DNA from: Candidatus Geothrix skivensis
GTDB taxonomy: Bacteria; Acidobacteriota; Holophagae; Holophagales; Holophagaceae
Assembly (NCBI GenBank): GCA_016721195.1
Contig: JADKIO010000008.1
Location: forward strand, 124,001-188,000
Length of the DNA: 64,000 nt
Direction: 5' to 3'
The number at the start of each line of letters is the position of its first letter. Within the stretch, counting starts at the first letter, position 1. The notes below the pieces were generated by a model that did not search any database, was not told the origin of the DNA, and worked only from the letters and a program-made list of their open reading frames with translations. Of the stretch, positions 52,187 to 60,415 are shown piece by piece. A program made the position numbers and the translations under genes.

Positions 52187-53287
52187 TCAGGGATGGCCAC
52201 CGGGGTGACACACACAGCGGCCCAGGAACTCCTTCAGGGCCTCCACCAGGATCCGGCACTGGTCGTCGGTGCCGATGGTGATGCGCAGGAACTGCTCGAT
52301 GCGGGGCAGCCGGAAGTGGCGCACCAGGATGGCGCGCTGACGCAGGGCCGCGGCCAGCTCCGCGGCGTCCCGCTCCGGGTGGCGGACGAAGATGAAGTTG
52401 GCCGCCGAGGGCAGCACTTCAAATCCGAGGGCCCCCAGGCTCACCGCCAGCGCCTCCCGGGTGGCCATGACCTTCTGGCGACAGGCCTGGAAGTGGCCTT
52501 CGTCCTGCACCGAGGCCACGGCGCCGGCGAGGGCCAGGCGATCCAGGGGGTAGGAGTTGAAGCTGTTCTTCACCCGCTCCAGGGCCTCGATGAGCTGCGG
52601 GTGCCCCAGGGCGAAGCCCACCCGCAGGCCCGCCAGGGCGCGGCTCTTGGAGAAAGTCTGCACCACCAGCAGGTTCCCGTAGCGGTCCACCAGGCGGCAG
52701 GCGCTCCTGCCGCCGAAATCCACGTAGGCCTCGTCCACCACCACCACGATGTCCGGATTGCCCGCCACGATGCGCTCGACCTCAGGCAGGGACAGGAGCC
52801 GGCCCGTGGGGGCATTGGGGTTCGCGAAGATGATGCCGCCGGCCCGCCGGCCCGGCCCCGGCAGGTAGTCCTCGGCTCGGATGGTGTAGTCGTCCGCCAG
52901 GGGCACCACCGAGTGGCGGAGGCCGTAGAGCCCGCAGTAGACCGGGTAGAAGCTGTAGGTGATGTCCGGAAACCAGATGGGCTGCTCCTGGCCCAGCAGG
53001 GCCAGGAAGGCGTGGGCCAGCACCTCGTCCGAGCCGTTTCCCACGAAGACCTGATCCGGCCTGAGCCCATGGTAGGTCGCCAGGGAAGCCTTCAGTGCCT
53101 CGGCGTTCGGATCCGGGTAGAGGCGCAGCGTATCGCCCGTGGCGGCGTGGATCGCCTCCAGTGCCAGCGGCGACGGCCCGTACGGATGCTCGTTCGTGTT
53201 GAGCTTCACGAGGCTGTCCAGCTTGGGCTGCTCGCCGGGCACATAGGGCGTCAGCCCGTGGACGACGGCACTCCAGTAGCGGCTCAT
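52187..53287 (-). CDS. hisC: Histidinol-phosphate aminotransferase
   Basis: 366 residues, class I/II PLP aminotransferase. Seen: KLNTNEHPYGPSPLALEAI, NGSDEVLAHAFLAL, FANPNAPTG, VVDEAYVDFGG, the PLP Lys in TFSKSRALAGLRVGFA. HisC makes histidinol-phosphate in histidine synthesis; it can also act on tyrosine or phenylalanine precursors. No other his gene is adjacent. ATG at 53287; the frame is open to 53383 without support. Confidence 0.9.
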   Translation of the reverse strand: MSRYWSAVVHGLTPYVPGEQPKLDSLVKLNTNEHPYGPSPLALEAIHAATGDTLRLYPDPNAEALKASLATYHGLRPDQVFVGNGSDEVLAHAFLALLGQEQPIWFPDITYSFYPVYCGLYGLRHSVVPLADDYTIRAEDYLPGPGRRAGGIIFANPNAPTGRLLSLPEVERIVAGNPDIVVVVDEAYVDFGGRSACRLVDRYGNLLVVQTFSKSRALAGLRVGFALGHPQLIEALERVKNSFNSYPLDRLALAGAVASVQDEGHFQACRQKVMATREALAVSLGALGFEVLPSAANFIFVRHPERDAAELAAALRQRAILVRHFRLPRIEQFLRITIGTDDQCRILVEALKEFLGRCVCHPGGHP

Positions 53288-53519
53288 GGTCTCTTCTGCA
53301 AGGGGGCCGAAGGTGCGGGATCGGCAAAGGGTCGGCGTGCCCGCCTCCAGAGCGGCCGCGGGCACCCTTGCCGATCGTACCATGGGGACAGGCTCCTACC
53401 GGGCGCCGGGTCCAGCGGAGCCGCCAGCAGGGGCATTCATCGGCTCGCTTCAACCCTGGCCCCGCCGGGGTCATCCATGGGGTAGCCGCCTGCTCCAGGC
53501 AAGGCCCCCGGGAGACCCC

Positions 53520-53852
53520 ATGAACACCCGCCTTTCCTGCACCCTGATGGCCGGCCTCCTGGGCCTGGGCACCGCCTGCGTGGTGAGCCCACGGGGCCGG
53601 GTGGCCGTGGTTCCCGTGGTCCGCTACACCTACGTCGACCGGGAGCCCCCCCCGGTGCGCTACGAGCACCGGCCCGAGCCGCCGACCCAGGATCATCACT
53701 GGGTCGCCGGGCACTGGCACTGGGAGGGTCGCGCCTACCTGTGGGTGCCCGGCCACTACCAGGCTCGGCCCCGGGCGGGCGTCCTCTGGGTGAACGGCCG
53801 CTGGGAGCGCCATGAGCGCGGGTGGCACTGGACTGAGGGGCACTGGCGCTAG
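53520..53852 (+). CDS. YXWGXW-repeat secreted protein, possibly lipoprotein
   Basis: 110 residues: signal peptide with a Cys at its end (LLGLGTACVVSP), which may be a lipobox. The rest has repeated W-x2-G-H/R-W/Y units (HHWVAGHWHWEG, LWVPGHYQ, LWVNGRWERH, WHWTEGHWR), as in YXWGXW-repeat proteins of unknown function. It is divergent from hisC. Confidence 0.75.
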   Translation: MNTRLSCTLMAGLLGLGTACVVSPRGRVAVVPVVRYTYVDREPPPVRYEHRPEPPTQDHHWVAGHWHWEGRAYLWVPGHYQARPRAGVLWVNGRWERHERGWHWTEGHWR

Positions 53853-54005
53853 GCGCCCCACCTTGATCTTCGAAACGCCTGTCTGCGGCTGAGGCGAGGG
53901 TGGACCAGCCCGGTCGGTGCTTGGCCGAGGCCCCATCGAGGGAATTCTTCCCGAGCAGTTAAGGTCACTCCGGGGGGATCCGAAACACGGGGCATGGAGG
54001 TCCTC

Positions 54006-54131
54006 ATGATCATCGCCCTGGTTGGCCTGGTCTTCGCCATTGCACTCGTCGGCCGCGGCCTGGAACGGCACGACGAGGCCCGCCTGCGGGTGATGCGGCG
54101 GGCCAAGTTGCTGGAACTGGGGCCGGCGTAG
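54006..54131 (+). CDS. 41-residue single-span membrane protein
   Basis: A short frame with GGAGG five bases before its ATG at 54006: one hydrophobic helix (MIIALVGLVFAIALVG) followed by a basic cytoplasmic tail with RHDEARLRVMRRAKLLEL. It stops at TAG 54129-54131. I know no family; similar small proteins often modulate membrane complexes. Support is the ribosome site and the helix-plus-charged-tail design. Confidence 0.5.
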   Translation: MIIALVGLVFAIALVGRGLERHDEARLRVMRRAKLLELGPA

Positions 54132-54427
54132 GGGCGGGTGACATCCTGATCGGGGAGTTGAACCCGTTGCCGGCAACCACTCGCGCTTAGTCCCGCTCCG
54201 GCAGTTCGTAGGCGCTGCCTCCACGGCGCGTTCACTCCGCACATCCTGTGCGTCGCCCTTCGGGTCATCGCGCTTCGCGCGACGGTGGGCCTCCGCTCCT
54301 GCTTCGGCTTCGCGGGCCGGCTCCTCCGCCTGACGCACCCTGCACAGCAGGGTGCTCCCGCTCCTCGCTTCGCTCGATCGCGGAGTCGGAGCCTCCTCGG
54401 GGGTCCAAATCCGCCGGGCCTGAAATA
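54132..54427. other. Non-coding, hairpin-rich region before tRNA-Asn
   Basis: About 300 bp with several short inverted repeats (CGCAC-atcc-TGTGCG, TCGCGC-ttc-GCGCGA) and repeat B copy 2. No supported gene. Confidence 0.7.
54323..54396. repeat. Palindromic repeat B, copy 2
   Basis: CCTCCGCCTGAC, hairpin GCACCCTGC-ACA-GCAGGGTGC, TCCCGCTCCT, then GCGGAGTCGGAGCCTCC. Compared with 40664-40728 the stem has two compensating double changes; the rest is nearly the same, with a small insertion. Confidence 0.85.
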
Positions 54428-54467
54428 GAACAAGTCAGGGGTCCCGCTGGGATCCCTGACTTGTTCT
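54428..54467 (-). terminator. Terminator of tRNA-Asn
   Basis: AGAACAAGTCAGGG pairs with CCCTGACTTGTTCT (14 bp), with inner GTCCC/GGGAT. On the minus strand it is followed by ATTTC. It touches the 3' end of the tRNA gene. Confidence 0.8.
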
Positions 54468-54542
54468 GGCTCCGGAGGAGGGATTTGAACCCCCGACCTA
54501 GTGATTAACAGTCACCCGCTCTGACCCCTGAGCTACTCCGGA
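54467..54542 (-). tRNA. tRNA-Asn (anticodon GTT)
   Basis: Cloverleaf on the minus strand: acceptor TCCGGAG/.TCCGGA, D-arm GCTC..GAGC, anticodon loop CTGTTAATC with GTT, T-arm GGGGG-TTCAAAT-CCCTC, discriminator G and encoded CCA (54467-54469). Confidence 0.96.
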
Positions 54543-54624
54543 AGGGCGAATGATCATTCTACCGGATGGGGGCGGGGTTTCAAGCGGCGGGATGGGGATA
54601 CCGGTCACCGATCCCCGGGGGCCG

Positions 54625-55209
54625 CTAGTTGCGCTGCAGCTCCATGAGGACCTGGCGGGCGGCGGCCTTGAGGGTCTCGATGACACCGGTGCCCTTGTTG
54701 GCCACGGCCTCGATCATGGGCTCGTTGCGGAAGCGCAGGAGGCGCTCCATCTCGGGGATGGACGCGGCCGAGGGCATGTCCCGCTTGTTGAGCTGGAGGA
54801 CGTAGGGGATGGAGCGGATGTCGAACCCGTTCTCCTTGAGGTTGGTGGCCAGGTTCGCGATGGACTCGATGTTGGCTTCCATGCGGGCCCGCTGGCTGTC
54901 CGCCACGAAGATGATCCCGTCGCAGCCCCGGAGGATGAGCTTCCGGCTGGCGTCGTAGAAGACCTGGCCCGGCACGGTGTAGAGGTGGAAGCGGACCTTG
55001 AAGCCCTTGACGGTGCCCATGTCGAGGGGCAGGAAGTCGAAGAACAGGGTGCGGTCGGTCTCGGTGGCCAGGCTCACGAGCTTGCCCCGCTTCTCGGGGT
55101 TGGCCTGCTCGAAGATCCACTGGATGTTCGTCGTCTTGCCGCAGAGGCCCGGGCCGTAGTACACGATCTTGCAGTTGATCTCGCGGGAGGCGTAGTTGAT
55201 GAAGGTCAT
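54625..55209 (-). CDS. mglA: MglA-like small GTPase
   Basis: 194 residues, Ras-like GTPase of bacterial cell polarity. P-loop YYGPGLCGKTTN, YTVPGQVFYDASR (TVPGQ in place of DxxG, as in Myxococcus MglA) and LNKRDMP (NKxD). It would mark a cell pole and direct motility or pili. It lies 14 bases after its partner mglB, which comes first. Confidence 0.93.
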   Translation of the reverse strand: MTFINYASREINCKIVYYGPGLCGKTTNIQWIFEQANPEKRGKLVSLATETDRTLFFDFLPLDMGTVKGFKVRFHLYTVPGQVFYDASRKLILRGCDGIIFVADSQRARMEANIESIANLATNLKENGFDIRSIPYVLQLNKRDMPSAASIPEMERLLRFRNEPMIEAVANKGTGVIETLKAAARQVLMELQRN

Positions 55210-55223
55210 GTGCCCGCCCGGAC

Positions 55224-55721
55224 CTAGTCGCCGAAGAGGCGGTCGATGTCTTCGTCGGTGATCTCGGAGAAGGGGCTCTCGAAGCGGCTGCCGAGGTCGG
55301 ATTCCTTCTGGGCGCGCTGCTCCACCTGGTCGAAGATCTCCTGCAGTTCCTTGCTGGCCTTCTTCACGCGCAGGCGCACCAGGGCAAGGCTGGAGTTCTG
55401 GTCGAAGATCACCACCAGGATGCCGCGCTTGCCCACGATGGAGATGTGGAGGTTGTCCTTCTCGCCTTCATGGAAGAGGAGGCTGAATTCCTTCTCCCCG
55501 ATGAGCTTGGCAAGTCCATCCGTGGCGGCCACGTTGCCGGCCGTCAGGGAGGCCAGGCTGGTGGCATCGATGCTCTTCACATCCCCGGCAGCGGCGATCT
55601 GCTGGCCGTTCTTGTCCACCAGGAAGACCACCTTGGCGGAGGCGTCCTTAGAGAGGCGTCCGATGATCTCCTGGAGGAGCGTGTCCTCCTCCTCGAACAA
55701 CATCAGATCGAGCTTTGCCAC
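55224..55721 (-). CDS. mglB: MglB-like roadblock/LC7 protein (GAP for MglA)
   Basis: 165 residues, one roadblock/LC7 domain (VVFLVDKNGQQIAAAGDV, ATDGLAKLIGEKEFSLLFHEGEKDN, GILVVIFDQNSSLALVRLRVKKA) and an acidic C-terminal tail with EITDEDIDRLFGD. MglB stimulates MglA GTP hydrolysis. The GTG at 55721 is preferred since GGAGG stands five bases upstream; ATG 55703 is the alternative. The frame open to 56525 is a shadow of deoC. Confidence 0.9.
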   Translation of the reverse strand: MAKLDLMLFEEEDTLLQEIIGRLSKDASAKVVFLVDKNGQQIAAAGDVKSIDATSLASLTAGNVAATDGLAKLIGEKEFSLLFHEGEKDNLHISIVGKRGILVVIFDQNSSLALVRLRVKKASKELQEIFDQVEQRAQKESDLGSRFESPFSEITDEDIDRLFGD

Positions 55722-55774
55722 GATGGCCTCCGGAATGCCTGCAGGTGATCCCTTGAGGGAGGATACCGCACTTT

Positions 55775-56611
55775 TCAGTAGGGCCCCGTGCCGGTGCCGC
55801 CCCGGACCACGGCCACGGAGGCCGACAGGCCCAGCCGGGTCGCCCCGGCCCGGACCATGGCGAGCGCCGTCTCGTAGTTCCGGATGCCGCCCGAGGCCTT
55901 GACCCCCAGCCTGGGGCCCACGATCCGCCGCATGAGGGCCACATCGGCCTCGGTGGCTCCGCCCGTGGAGAACCCGGTGGAGGTCTTCACGAAGTCCAGA
56001 CCCGCTTCCCTGGCCAGCTCGCAGACCCGGGCCTTTTCGGCCTCGTCCAGCAGGCAGGTCTCCAGGATCACCTTGAGGACATGGGGGGCCGGCACCACCC
56101 TTCTCAGGGCCTCGAAGTCCAGGCGCACCGTCCCCCAGTCCCCGGCCTTGGCGGCACCAATGGCCAGCACCATGTCGATCTCCTGGGCACCGTCCTGCTG
56201 GGCCAGCTCCGCTTCGAAGGCCTTGACCCGTGGCGAGGATGCCCCCAGGGGGAAGCCCACCACCGTGCAGGTTCGGACCGGGCTGTTGCGCAGCAGGGAG
56301 GCGGCCAACGGCACCCAGAGGGGATTGACACAAACCGAGGCGAAACCGTACTTCAAGGCCTCGGCACACAGGGCTTCCACCTGGGCGCCGGTGGTCTCGG
56401 GCTTCAGGAGGGTGTGGTCGATCAGGGGGGACAAGTCCCAGGGACCTTCGCCGGGTCCGATCTGTCCGAAGGGCCGGTGGTGCAGGCCTTTGGAATCCCG
56501 GAAGAGGCCATGGCCTTCGACGCACGCCAGAAGCTGGATCACGCCTTCCGGTGGCAGGACCGGGGCCCGTCCGCGGATTTCAGCCGATAGGTCGAGCAGG
56601 GGATCGATCAT
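55775..56611 (-). CDS. deoC: Deoxyribose-phosphate aldolase
   Basis: 278 residues, somewhat longer than usual (about 220-260) through an N-terminal extension of about 50 residues. It splits deoxyribose-5-P to glyceraldehyde-3-P and acetaldehyde. Seen: LIDHTLLKPETT, SVCVNPLWVPLA, VGFPLGAS, FVKTSTGFSTGGAT, Schiff-base Lys in GVKASGGIRN. Acetaldehyde produced could feed an aldehyde oxidoreductase, but that is speculation. It is followed by mglB. Confidence 0.93.
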   Translation of the reverse strand: MIDPLLDLSAEIRGRAPVLPPEGVIQLLACVEGHGLFRDSKGLHHRPFGQIGPGEGPWDLSPLIDHTLLKPETTGAQVEALCAEALKYGFASVCVNPLWVPLAASLLRNSPVRTCTVVGFPLGASSPRVKAFEAELAQQDGAQEIDMVLAIGAAKAGDWGTVRLDFEALRRVVPAPHVLKVILETCLLDEAEKARVCELAREAGLDFVKTSTGFSTGGATEADVALMRRIVGPRLGVKASGGIRNYETALAMVRAGATRLGLSASVAVVRGGTGTGPY

Positions 56612-56655
56612 GGCTCCATCATGGCCGGGCCTGGGGCCAGCGGAAAGCGGGCATG

Positions 56656-56680
56656 AAAAAGCGGGCCGAAGCCCGCTTTT
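56656..56680 (-). terminator. Terminator of the Lys/Ala repeat gene
   Basis: AAAAAGCGGGC, loop CGAA, GCCCGCTTTT; on the minus strand GCCCGC is followed by TTTTTC. Strong, 21 bp beyond the stop. Confidence 0.9.
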
Positions 56681-56700
56681 CATGGAACCGGTGAAGCCAA

Positions 56701-57762
56701 TTACTTCTTAACTTCAGCCTTCTTCTCGGCGGCAGGAGCAGCAGCCTTCTTCGCCTTCTTGGCCTTCTTCTCGGCCTTGGGGGCGGCTTCAGCCTTCTTC
56801 TCTTCGGCGGTCAGGGCCTTCTTGGCCTCTGCCTTCTTGGGCTCAGCCTTCTTGCAGCAATCCTTCTTGCAGTCCTTGGGGCAGGCAGCCTTGTCGGCCT
56901 TCTTCTCTTCGGCGGTCAGGGCCTTCTTGGCCTCTTCCTTCTTGGGCTCGGCCTTGGCGGCAGCCTTCTTCGCCTTCTTGGCCTTCTTCTCGGCCTTGGG
57001 GGCGGCTTCAGCCTTCTTCTCTTCGGCGGTCAGGGCCTTCTTGGCCTCTTCCTTCTTGGGCTCGGCCTTGGCAGCAGCCTTCTTCGCCTTCTTGGCCTTC
57101 TTCTCGGCCTTGGGGGCGGCTTCAGCCTTCTTCTCTTCGGCGGTCAGGGCCTTCTTGGCCTCTTCCTTCTTGGGCTCGGCCTTGGCGGCAGCCTTCTTCG
57201 CCTTCTTGGCCTTCTTCTCGGCCTTGGGGGCGGCTTCAGCCTTCTTCTCTTCGGCGGTCAGGGCCTTCTTGGCCTCTTCCTTCTTGGGCTCGGCCTTGGC
57301 AGCAGCCTTCTTCGCCTTCTTGGCCTTCTTCTCGGCCTTGGGGGCGGCTTCAGCCTTCTTCTCTTCGGCGGTCAGGGCCTTCTTGGCCTCTTCCTTCTTG
57401 GGCTCGGCCTTGGCGGGCTTCTTGGCCTCTTCCTTCTTGGCCTCGGCCTTCTTGGGCTCGGCCTTCTTCTCTTCGACGGTCAGGGCCTTCTTGGCCTCTT
57501 CCTTCTTGGGCTCGGCCTTGGCAGGCTTCTTGGCCTCTTCCTTCTTGGCCTCGGCCTTCTTGGGCTCGGCCTTCTTCTCTTCGACGGTCAGGGCCTTCTT
57601 GGCCTCTTCCTTCTTGGGCTCAGCCTTGGCAGGAGCCTTCTTGGCATCAGCCTTCTTCACTTCGACTTTCTCGGCCTTCTTCGCTTCGGGCTTCTTAGCC
57701 TCTTCGGCGAAAACGGGGCTGATCAGTGCAGCAGCGATCAGCAGCGCGGCAAGCTTCTTCAT
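56701..57762 (-). CDS. Exported Lys/Ala/Glu repeat protein with a Cys cluster
   Basis: 353 residues: signal peptide MKKLAALLIAAALISPVFA, then repeats. Two units of about 36 residues (AKAEPKKEEAKKALTVEEKK...) are followed by four of 38 (AEPKKEEAKKALTAEEKKAE...KAEKKAKKAKKAA), then KADKAACPKDCKKDCCKK with four Cys, and a last half unit. The composition is like histone H1-type tails but the signal peptide places it outside the cytoplasm. The DNA repeats (114-bp units) could change copy number. Function unknown; charge and Cys suggest envelope or metal binding. GGAG precedes the ATG. Confidence 0.85.
   Translation of the reverse strand: MKKLAALLIAAALISPVFAEEAKKPEAKKAEKVEVKKADAKKAPAKAEPKKEEAKKALTVEEKKAEPKKAEAKKEEAKKPAKAEPKKEEAKKALTVEEKKAEPKKAEAKKEEAKKPAKAEPKKEEAKKALTAEEKKAEAAPKAEKKAKKAKKAAAKAEPKKEEAKKALTAEEKKAEAAPKAEKKAKKAKKAAAKAEPKKEEAKKALTAEEKKAEAAPKAEKKAKKAKKAAAKAEPKKEEAKKALTAEEKKAEAAPKAEKKAKKAKKAAAKAEPKKEEAKKALTAEEKKADKAACPKDCKKDCCKKAEPKKAEAKKALTAEEKKAEAAPKAEKKAKKAKKAAAPAAEKKAEVKK
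56930..57640. repeat. Coding tandem repeat (114-bp and about 108-bp units)
   Basis: Near-identical units within the Lys/Ala repeat gene; neighbouring units differ by single bases such as GCGGCA/GCAGCA. Recombination between units would stay in frame. Confidence 0.9.
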
Positions 57763-57847
57763 GGGTGTTCTCCCTGGGGGTATCCGGCACGGCCGGAAGC
57801 GGCAGAAAGAAAGCACGTTTTGAGCCTATTTTTAAAATGTCTATTTT

Positions 57848-57876
57848 CTTATATTTAATATATCAAACTTAGACAA
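57848..57876 (-). promoter_or_regulatory. Sigma70-type promoter of the repeat gene
   Basis: On the minus strand TTGTCT (57871-57876), 17 bp, TATAAG (57848-57853), in an AT-rich block. Five of six bases match the -10 consensus and four of six the -35. It lies about 90 bp before the ATG. Confidence 0.6.
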
Positions 57877-57935
57877 AAACCTGTTGCGTTCTGCAACTTG
57901 TGGCAGCCTGCGACGATTTGGACCCTCGAGGTCGA

Positions 57936-59306
57936 CTACTCGCCCTCATGGAATCCATAGCGCTTGAGCTTCCGGTAGAGGGTGGTCCGGTCCACCCCCA
58001 GGATCTCCGCGATGCGCTGTTTTTCCTTGTGCCGGCTGATCAGCAGCTGGATGTAGCGCCGCTCCAGCTCATCCAGCGAGGGCCAATCCTCGATCAGGGC
58101 CGGAACATCCCCCCCGGTCTCGGGCCGCCGGAGGGCCTTCTTCAGCACATCCGCCTGGATCTTGGCCGGCAGGTCATCCACGGTGATTTCCAGGCCCCGG
58201 CTCAGCTGGGTGAGGTTCTCCACGGCATTGCTCAGTTCCCGCACGTTCCCCGGCCAGGAATAGGCCTCGAGCACCCGGCGTGCCTCCGGGTGCAGCAGGT
58301 AGGTGTGCCCATCCTTGCGCCCGAATTCCGACAAGAAGTGGTCCACCAGGGCCGGAATGTCATCCCGGCGGTCCCGCAGGGACGGAACGGCGAGTTCCAC
58401 CACGCCCAATCGATAGTAGAGGTCCTCCCGGAAGGAGCCGGCCTTGACCATCCCCTGCAGATCCCGGTTGGTGGCCGCGATCACCCGGGCATCCACCTTG
58501 ATGGTCTTGTTGCCGCCCACCCGGCGGATCTCCTGCTCCTGAAGCACCCGGAGCAGCCGCACCTGGAAGCTCTGGCTCGTTTCGCCGATCTCATCGAGGA
58601 AGATCGTGCCGCCCGAGGCCTCTTCGAAAAGGCCGGGCTTCTCGCCGATGGCCCCGGTGAACGAGCCCTTGACGTGGCCGAAGAGCTCCGATTCCAGGAG
58701 GGTCTCGGTCAGGGCCCCGCAGTTGACGGCCACGAAGGCCCGATCCCGCCGGTCGCTGGAGAGGTGGATGCTTCGGGCCACCAACTCCTTGCCCGTGCCG
58801 CTCTCCCCGGTGATGAGCACCGTGGCCCGGCTGTTCTGCAGGCTCGCGATGGTCTTGTAGACCGCCATCATCCGGGGACTCGAGCCGATCATCAGGCTCC
58901 GCTTCCCCTTGGGGGAGGTGCTCTGGGCCATGGCCTGACCGCTGGACTGGCGGCGGGCCAGGGCCCGGGTCACCAGGGCCTTCAGTTCCTCGTTGTTCCA
59001 GGGCTTGCTCAGGAAGTCGAAGGCCCCCTCCCGGACGGCCTCGATGGCCGTTTCAAGGGTGCCGAAACCCGACAGGAGGATGGTGTCCACGCCCAGGGGC
59101 TTGGCCACCCGCAGCAGGTCCAGGCCGTCCTTCTTCGACTCCAGGTTGATGTCCGAAAGCAGCAGGTCGAAGGGTTCGCTGTGCAGCAGGTCGATGGCCT
59201 TGTCGGGATGAGTGGCCTTGGCCACCTCCAGCCCCATGCTGCCCAGGAGCTCTTCAAGGAACTCACAGGTCTCCTTACTGTCATCCACTACCAATACACG
59301 GGCCAT
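57936..59306 (-). CDS. NtrC-family sigma54-dependent response regulator
   Basis: 456 residues: receiver (VLVVDDSKET, phospho-Asp in LLLSDINLES, Lys in FLSKPW), AAA+ domain (GESGTGKELVARSIH, ELFGHVKGSFTGA, GTIFLDEIGE, SWPGNVRELSN), and a Fis-type helix-turn-helix (KQRIAEILGVDRTTLYRKLKRYG). It activates sigma54 promoters when phosphorylated. The sigma54-contact loop reads GSFTGA instead of GAFTGA. The ATG at 59306 is preceded by GAGG. No kinase is adjacent; it is divergent from a secreted protein. Confidence 0.93.
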   Translation of the reverse strand: MARVLVVDDSKETCEFLEELLGSMGLEVAKATHPDKAIDLLHSEPFDLLLSDINLESKKDGLDLLRVAKPLGVDTILLSGFGTLETAIEAVREGAFDFLSKPWNNEELKALVTRALARRQSSGQAMAQSTSPKGKRSLMIGSSPRMMAVYKTIASLQNSRATVLITGESGTGKELVARSIHLSSDRRDRAFVAVNCGALTETLLESELFGHVKGSFTGAIGEKPGLFEEASGGTIFLDEIGETSQSFQVRLLRVLQEQEIRRVGGNKTIKVDARVIAATNRDLQGMVKAGSFREDLYYRLGVVELAVPSLRDRRDDIPALVDHFLSEFGRKDGHTYLLHPEARRVLEAYSWPGNVRELSNAVENLTQLSRGLEITVDDLPAKIQADVLKKALRRPETGGDVPALIEDWPSLDELERRYIQLLISRHKEKQRIAEILGVDRTTLYRKLKRYGFHEGE

Positions 59307-59391
59307 GACTACCTCTTGAATTCCTGACGCAAGCGAATGGCATTCCTGGAAACGCAAGCGTATCCTCCAGAGTATTCCCAGGAGGGTATCC

Positions 59392-60129
59392 ATGAAAGCG
59401 CCTATGCGTTTGGCTGTGCTTCTTCTGTTCGCATCCCTGACTGCCCTGGCGGCCGACCTCACCCTCACCATGACGGGCGCAGGCAAGGGCCAGGAGGGCG
59501 AGCAGACCCAATACTGGTCGGCGAAATTCATGCGGGTCAACCACCCTGCCAGCCAGGTGGACTCCATGGTCGATTTCGAGCAGGGCGTGTCCTACACCAT
59601 CAACCACAAGAAGAAGCTCATTCAGCGCATGGGCTGGGATGATCTCGAAGCCTCCATGGAAGCCATGGCCGACAAGATGAAGGACCTCCCTGCCTTCGCC
59701 CAGAAGCTGATGGGTGGCGGCGATACCACGGTCACCGTCGAGGAGCTGGGCACGGAGACCATCCTCGGCCGCAAGTGCAAGAAGTGGAAGATCACCATGG
59801 GCAAGATGATCATCGAGAGCAGCAATGATCCCGCCCTCAAGCCGCCGACCCCCGCCGGTTCCTACAAGCGCTTCCTCAAGCTCAAGAACGCCATTGGCCA
59901 GATGGGCGGCAACTCGGCCGGCATGTTGAAGTTCGGCGAGGAACTGGCCAAGGTGCAGGGCATCGCCCTGCGAACCCACACCGTCATGCCCATCGTGGGC
60001 GATTTCAGCAGCGTCGCCACGGCCGTCAGCGAGGGCCCCATCCCCGCCGCCACCTTCGTCCTGCCCGCGGACTACAAGGTCGAGGACGCCGGCAAGAAGA
60101 TGCGCGAAAGCATGGCCAAGGGCCGATGA
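59392..60129 (+). CDS. DUF4412-like secreted protein
   Basis: 245 residues: signal peptide (MRLAVLLLFASLTALAAD), then YWSAKFMRVNHPAS, VSYTINHKKKLIQRMGWDDL, ETILGRKCKKWKITMGKMII. The pattern (thin periplasmic domain recording a bound salt or Fe/metal state) resembles DUF4412-type proteins; function not known. It is divergent from the sigma54 regulator, which could control it. GGAGG lies upstream. Confidence 0.7.
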   Translation: MKAPMRLAVLLLFASLTALAADLTLTMTGAGKGQEGEQTQYWSAKFMRVNHPASQVDSMVDFEQGVSYTINHKKKLIQRMGWDDLEASMEAMADKMKDLPAFAQKLMGGGDTTVTVEELGTETILGRKCKKWKITMGKMIIESSNDPALKPPTPAGSYKRFLKLKNAIGQMGGNSAGMLKFGEELAKVQGIALRTHTVMPIVGDFSSVATAVSEGPIPAATFVLPADYKVEDAGKKMRESMAKGR

Positions 60130-60175
60130 CGCGGATGCTGCGGATGGCCCGGCCGACCAGGCGAAGGAATTCCCC

Positions 60176-60415
60176 ATGACCCACGAATCGCCCTCCTTCG
60201 ATGAGGGCCTGGACCGCCTGGAGACCCTGGTGCAGCAGCTGGAATCCGGCAGCCTGAGCCTGGAGGAGGCCCTGGCCCGCTTCGAGGAGGGCGCAGCTGA
60301 GCCAGGCCCTCCAGAAGCAGCTGGCCGAGGCCCAGCGCAGGGTCGAAGTGCTCAAGGCCGGCCTCGGCGGCGAGTACCGGGCCGAACCCTGGACGAAGCC
60401 AAGGGCGGCAGATGA
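60176..60415 (+). CDS. xseB: Exodeoxyribonuclease VII small subunit (frame disturbed)
   Basis: 79 codons as read. SFDEGLDRLETLVQQLESGSLSLEEALARFEEG is classic XseB, but the conserved end (LSQALQKQLAEAQRRVEVL) is encoded one base off, from 60297 to about 60388; the frame then returns for LDEAKGGR and stop. Two small indels explain this. XseB partners XseA in single-strand DNA degradation; xseA is not in the window. The stop overlaps the ispA start (ATGA). Confidence 0.8.
   Translation: MTHESPSFDEGLDRLETLVQQLESGSLSLEEALARFEEGAAEPGPPEAAGRGPAQGRSAQGRPRRRVPGRTLDEAKGGR

Noticed and set aside
56759..57823. Plus-strand frame of Ala/Phe/Leu repeats resembling a membrane protein
   Set aside because: It is the complement of the Lys/Ala repeat gene, whose strand has signal peptide, ribosome site, promoter and terminator.
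57883..57897. GTTGC-gttct-GCAAC and nearby TGCCAC...TTGCA as a sigma54 promoter
   Set aside because: The GG to GC distance is 12 rather than 10 bases, so it does not fit -24/-12; more likely a small hairpin.
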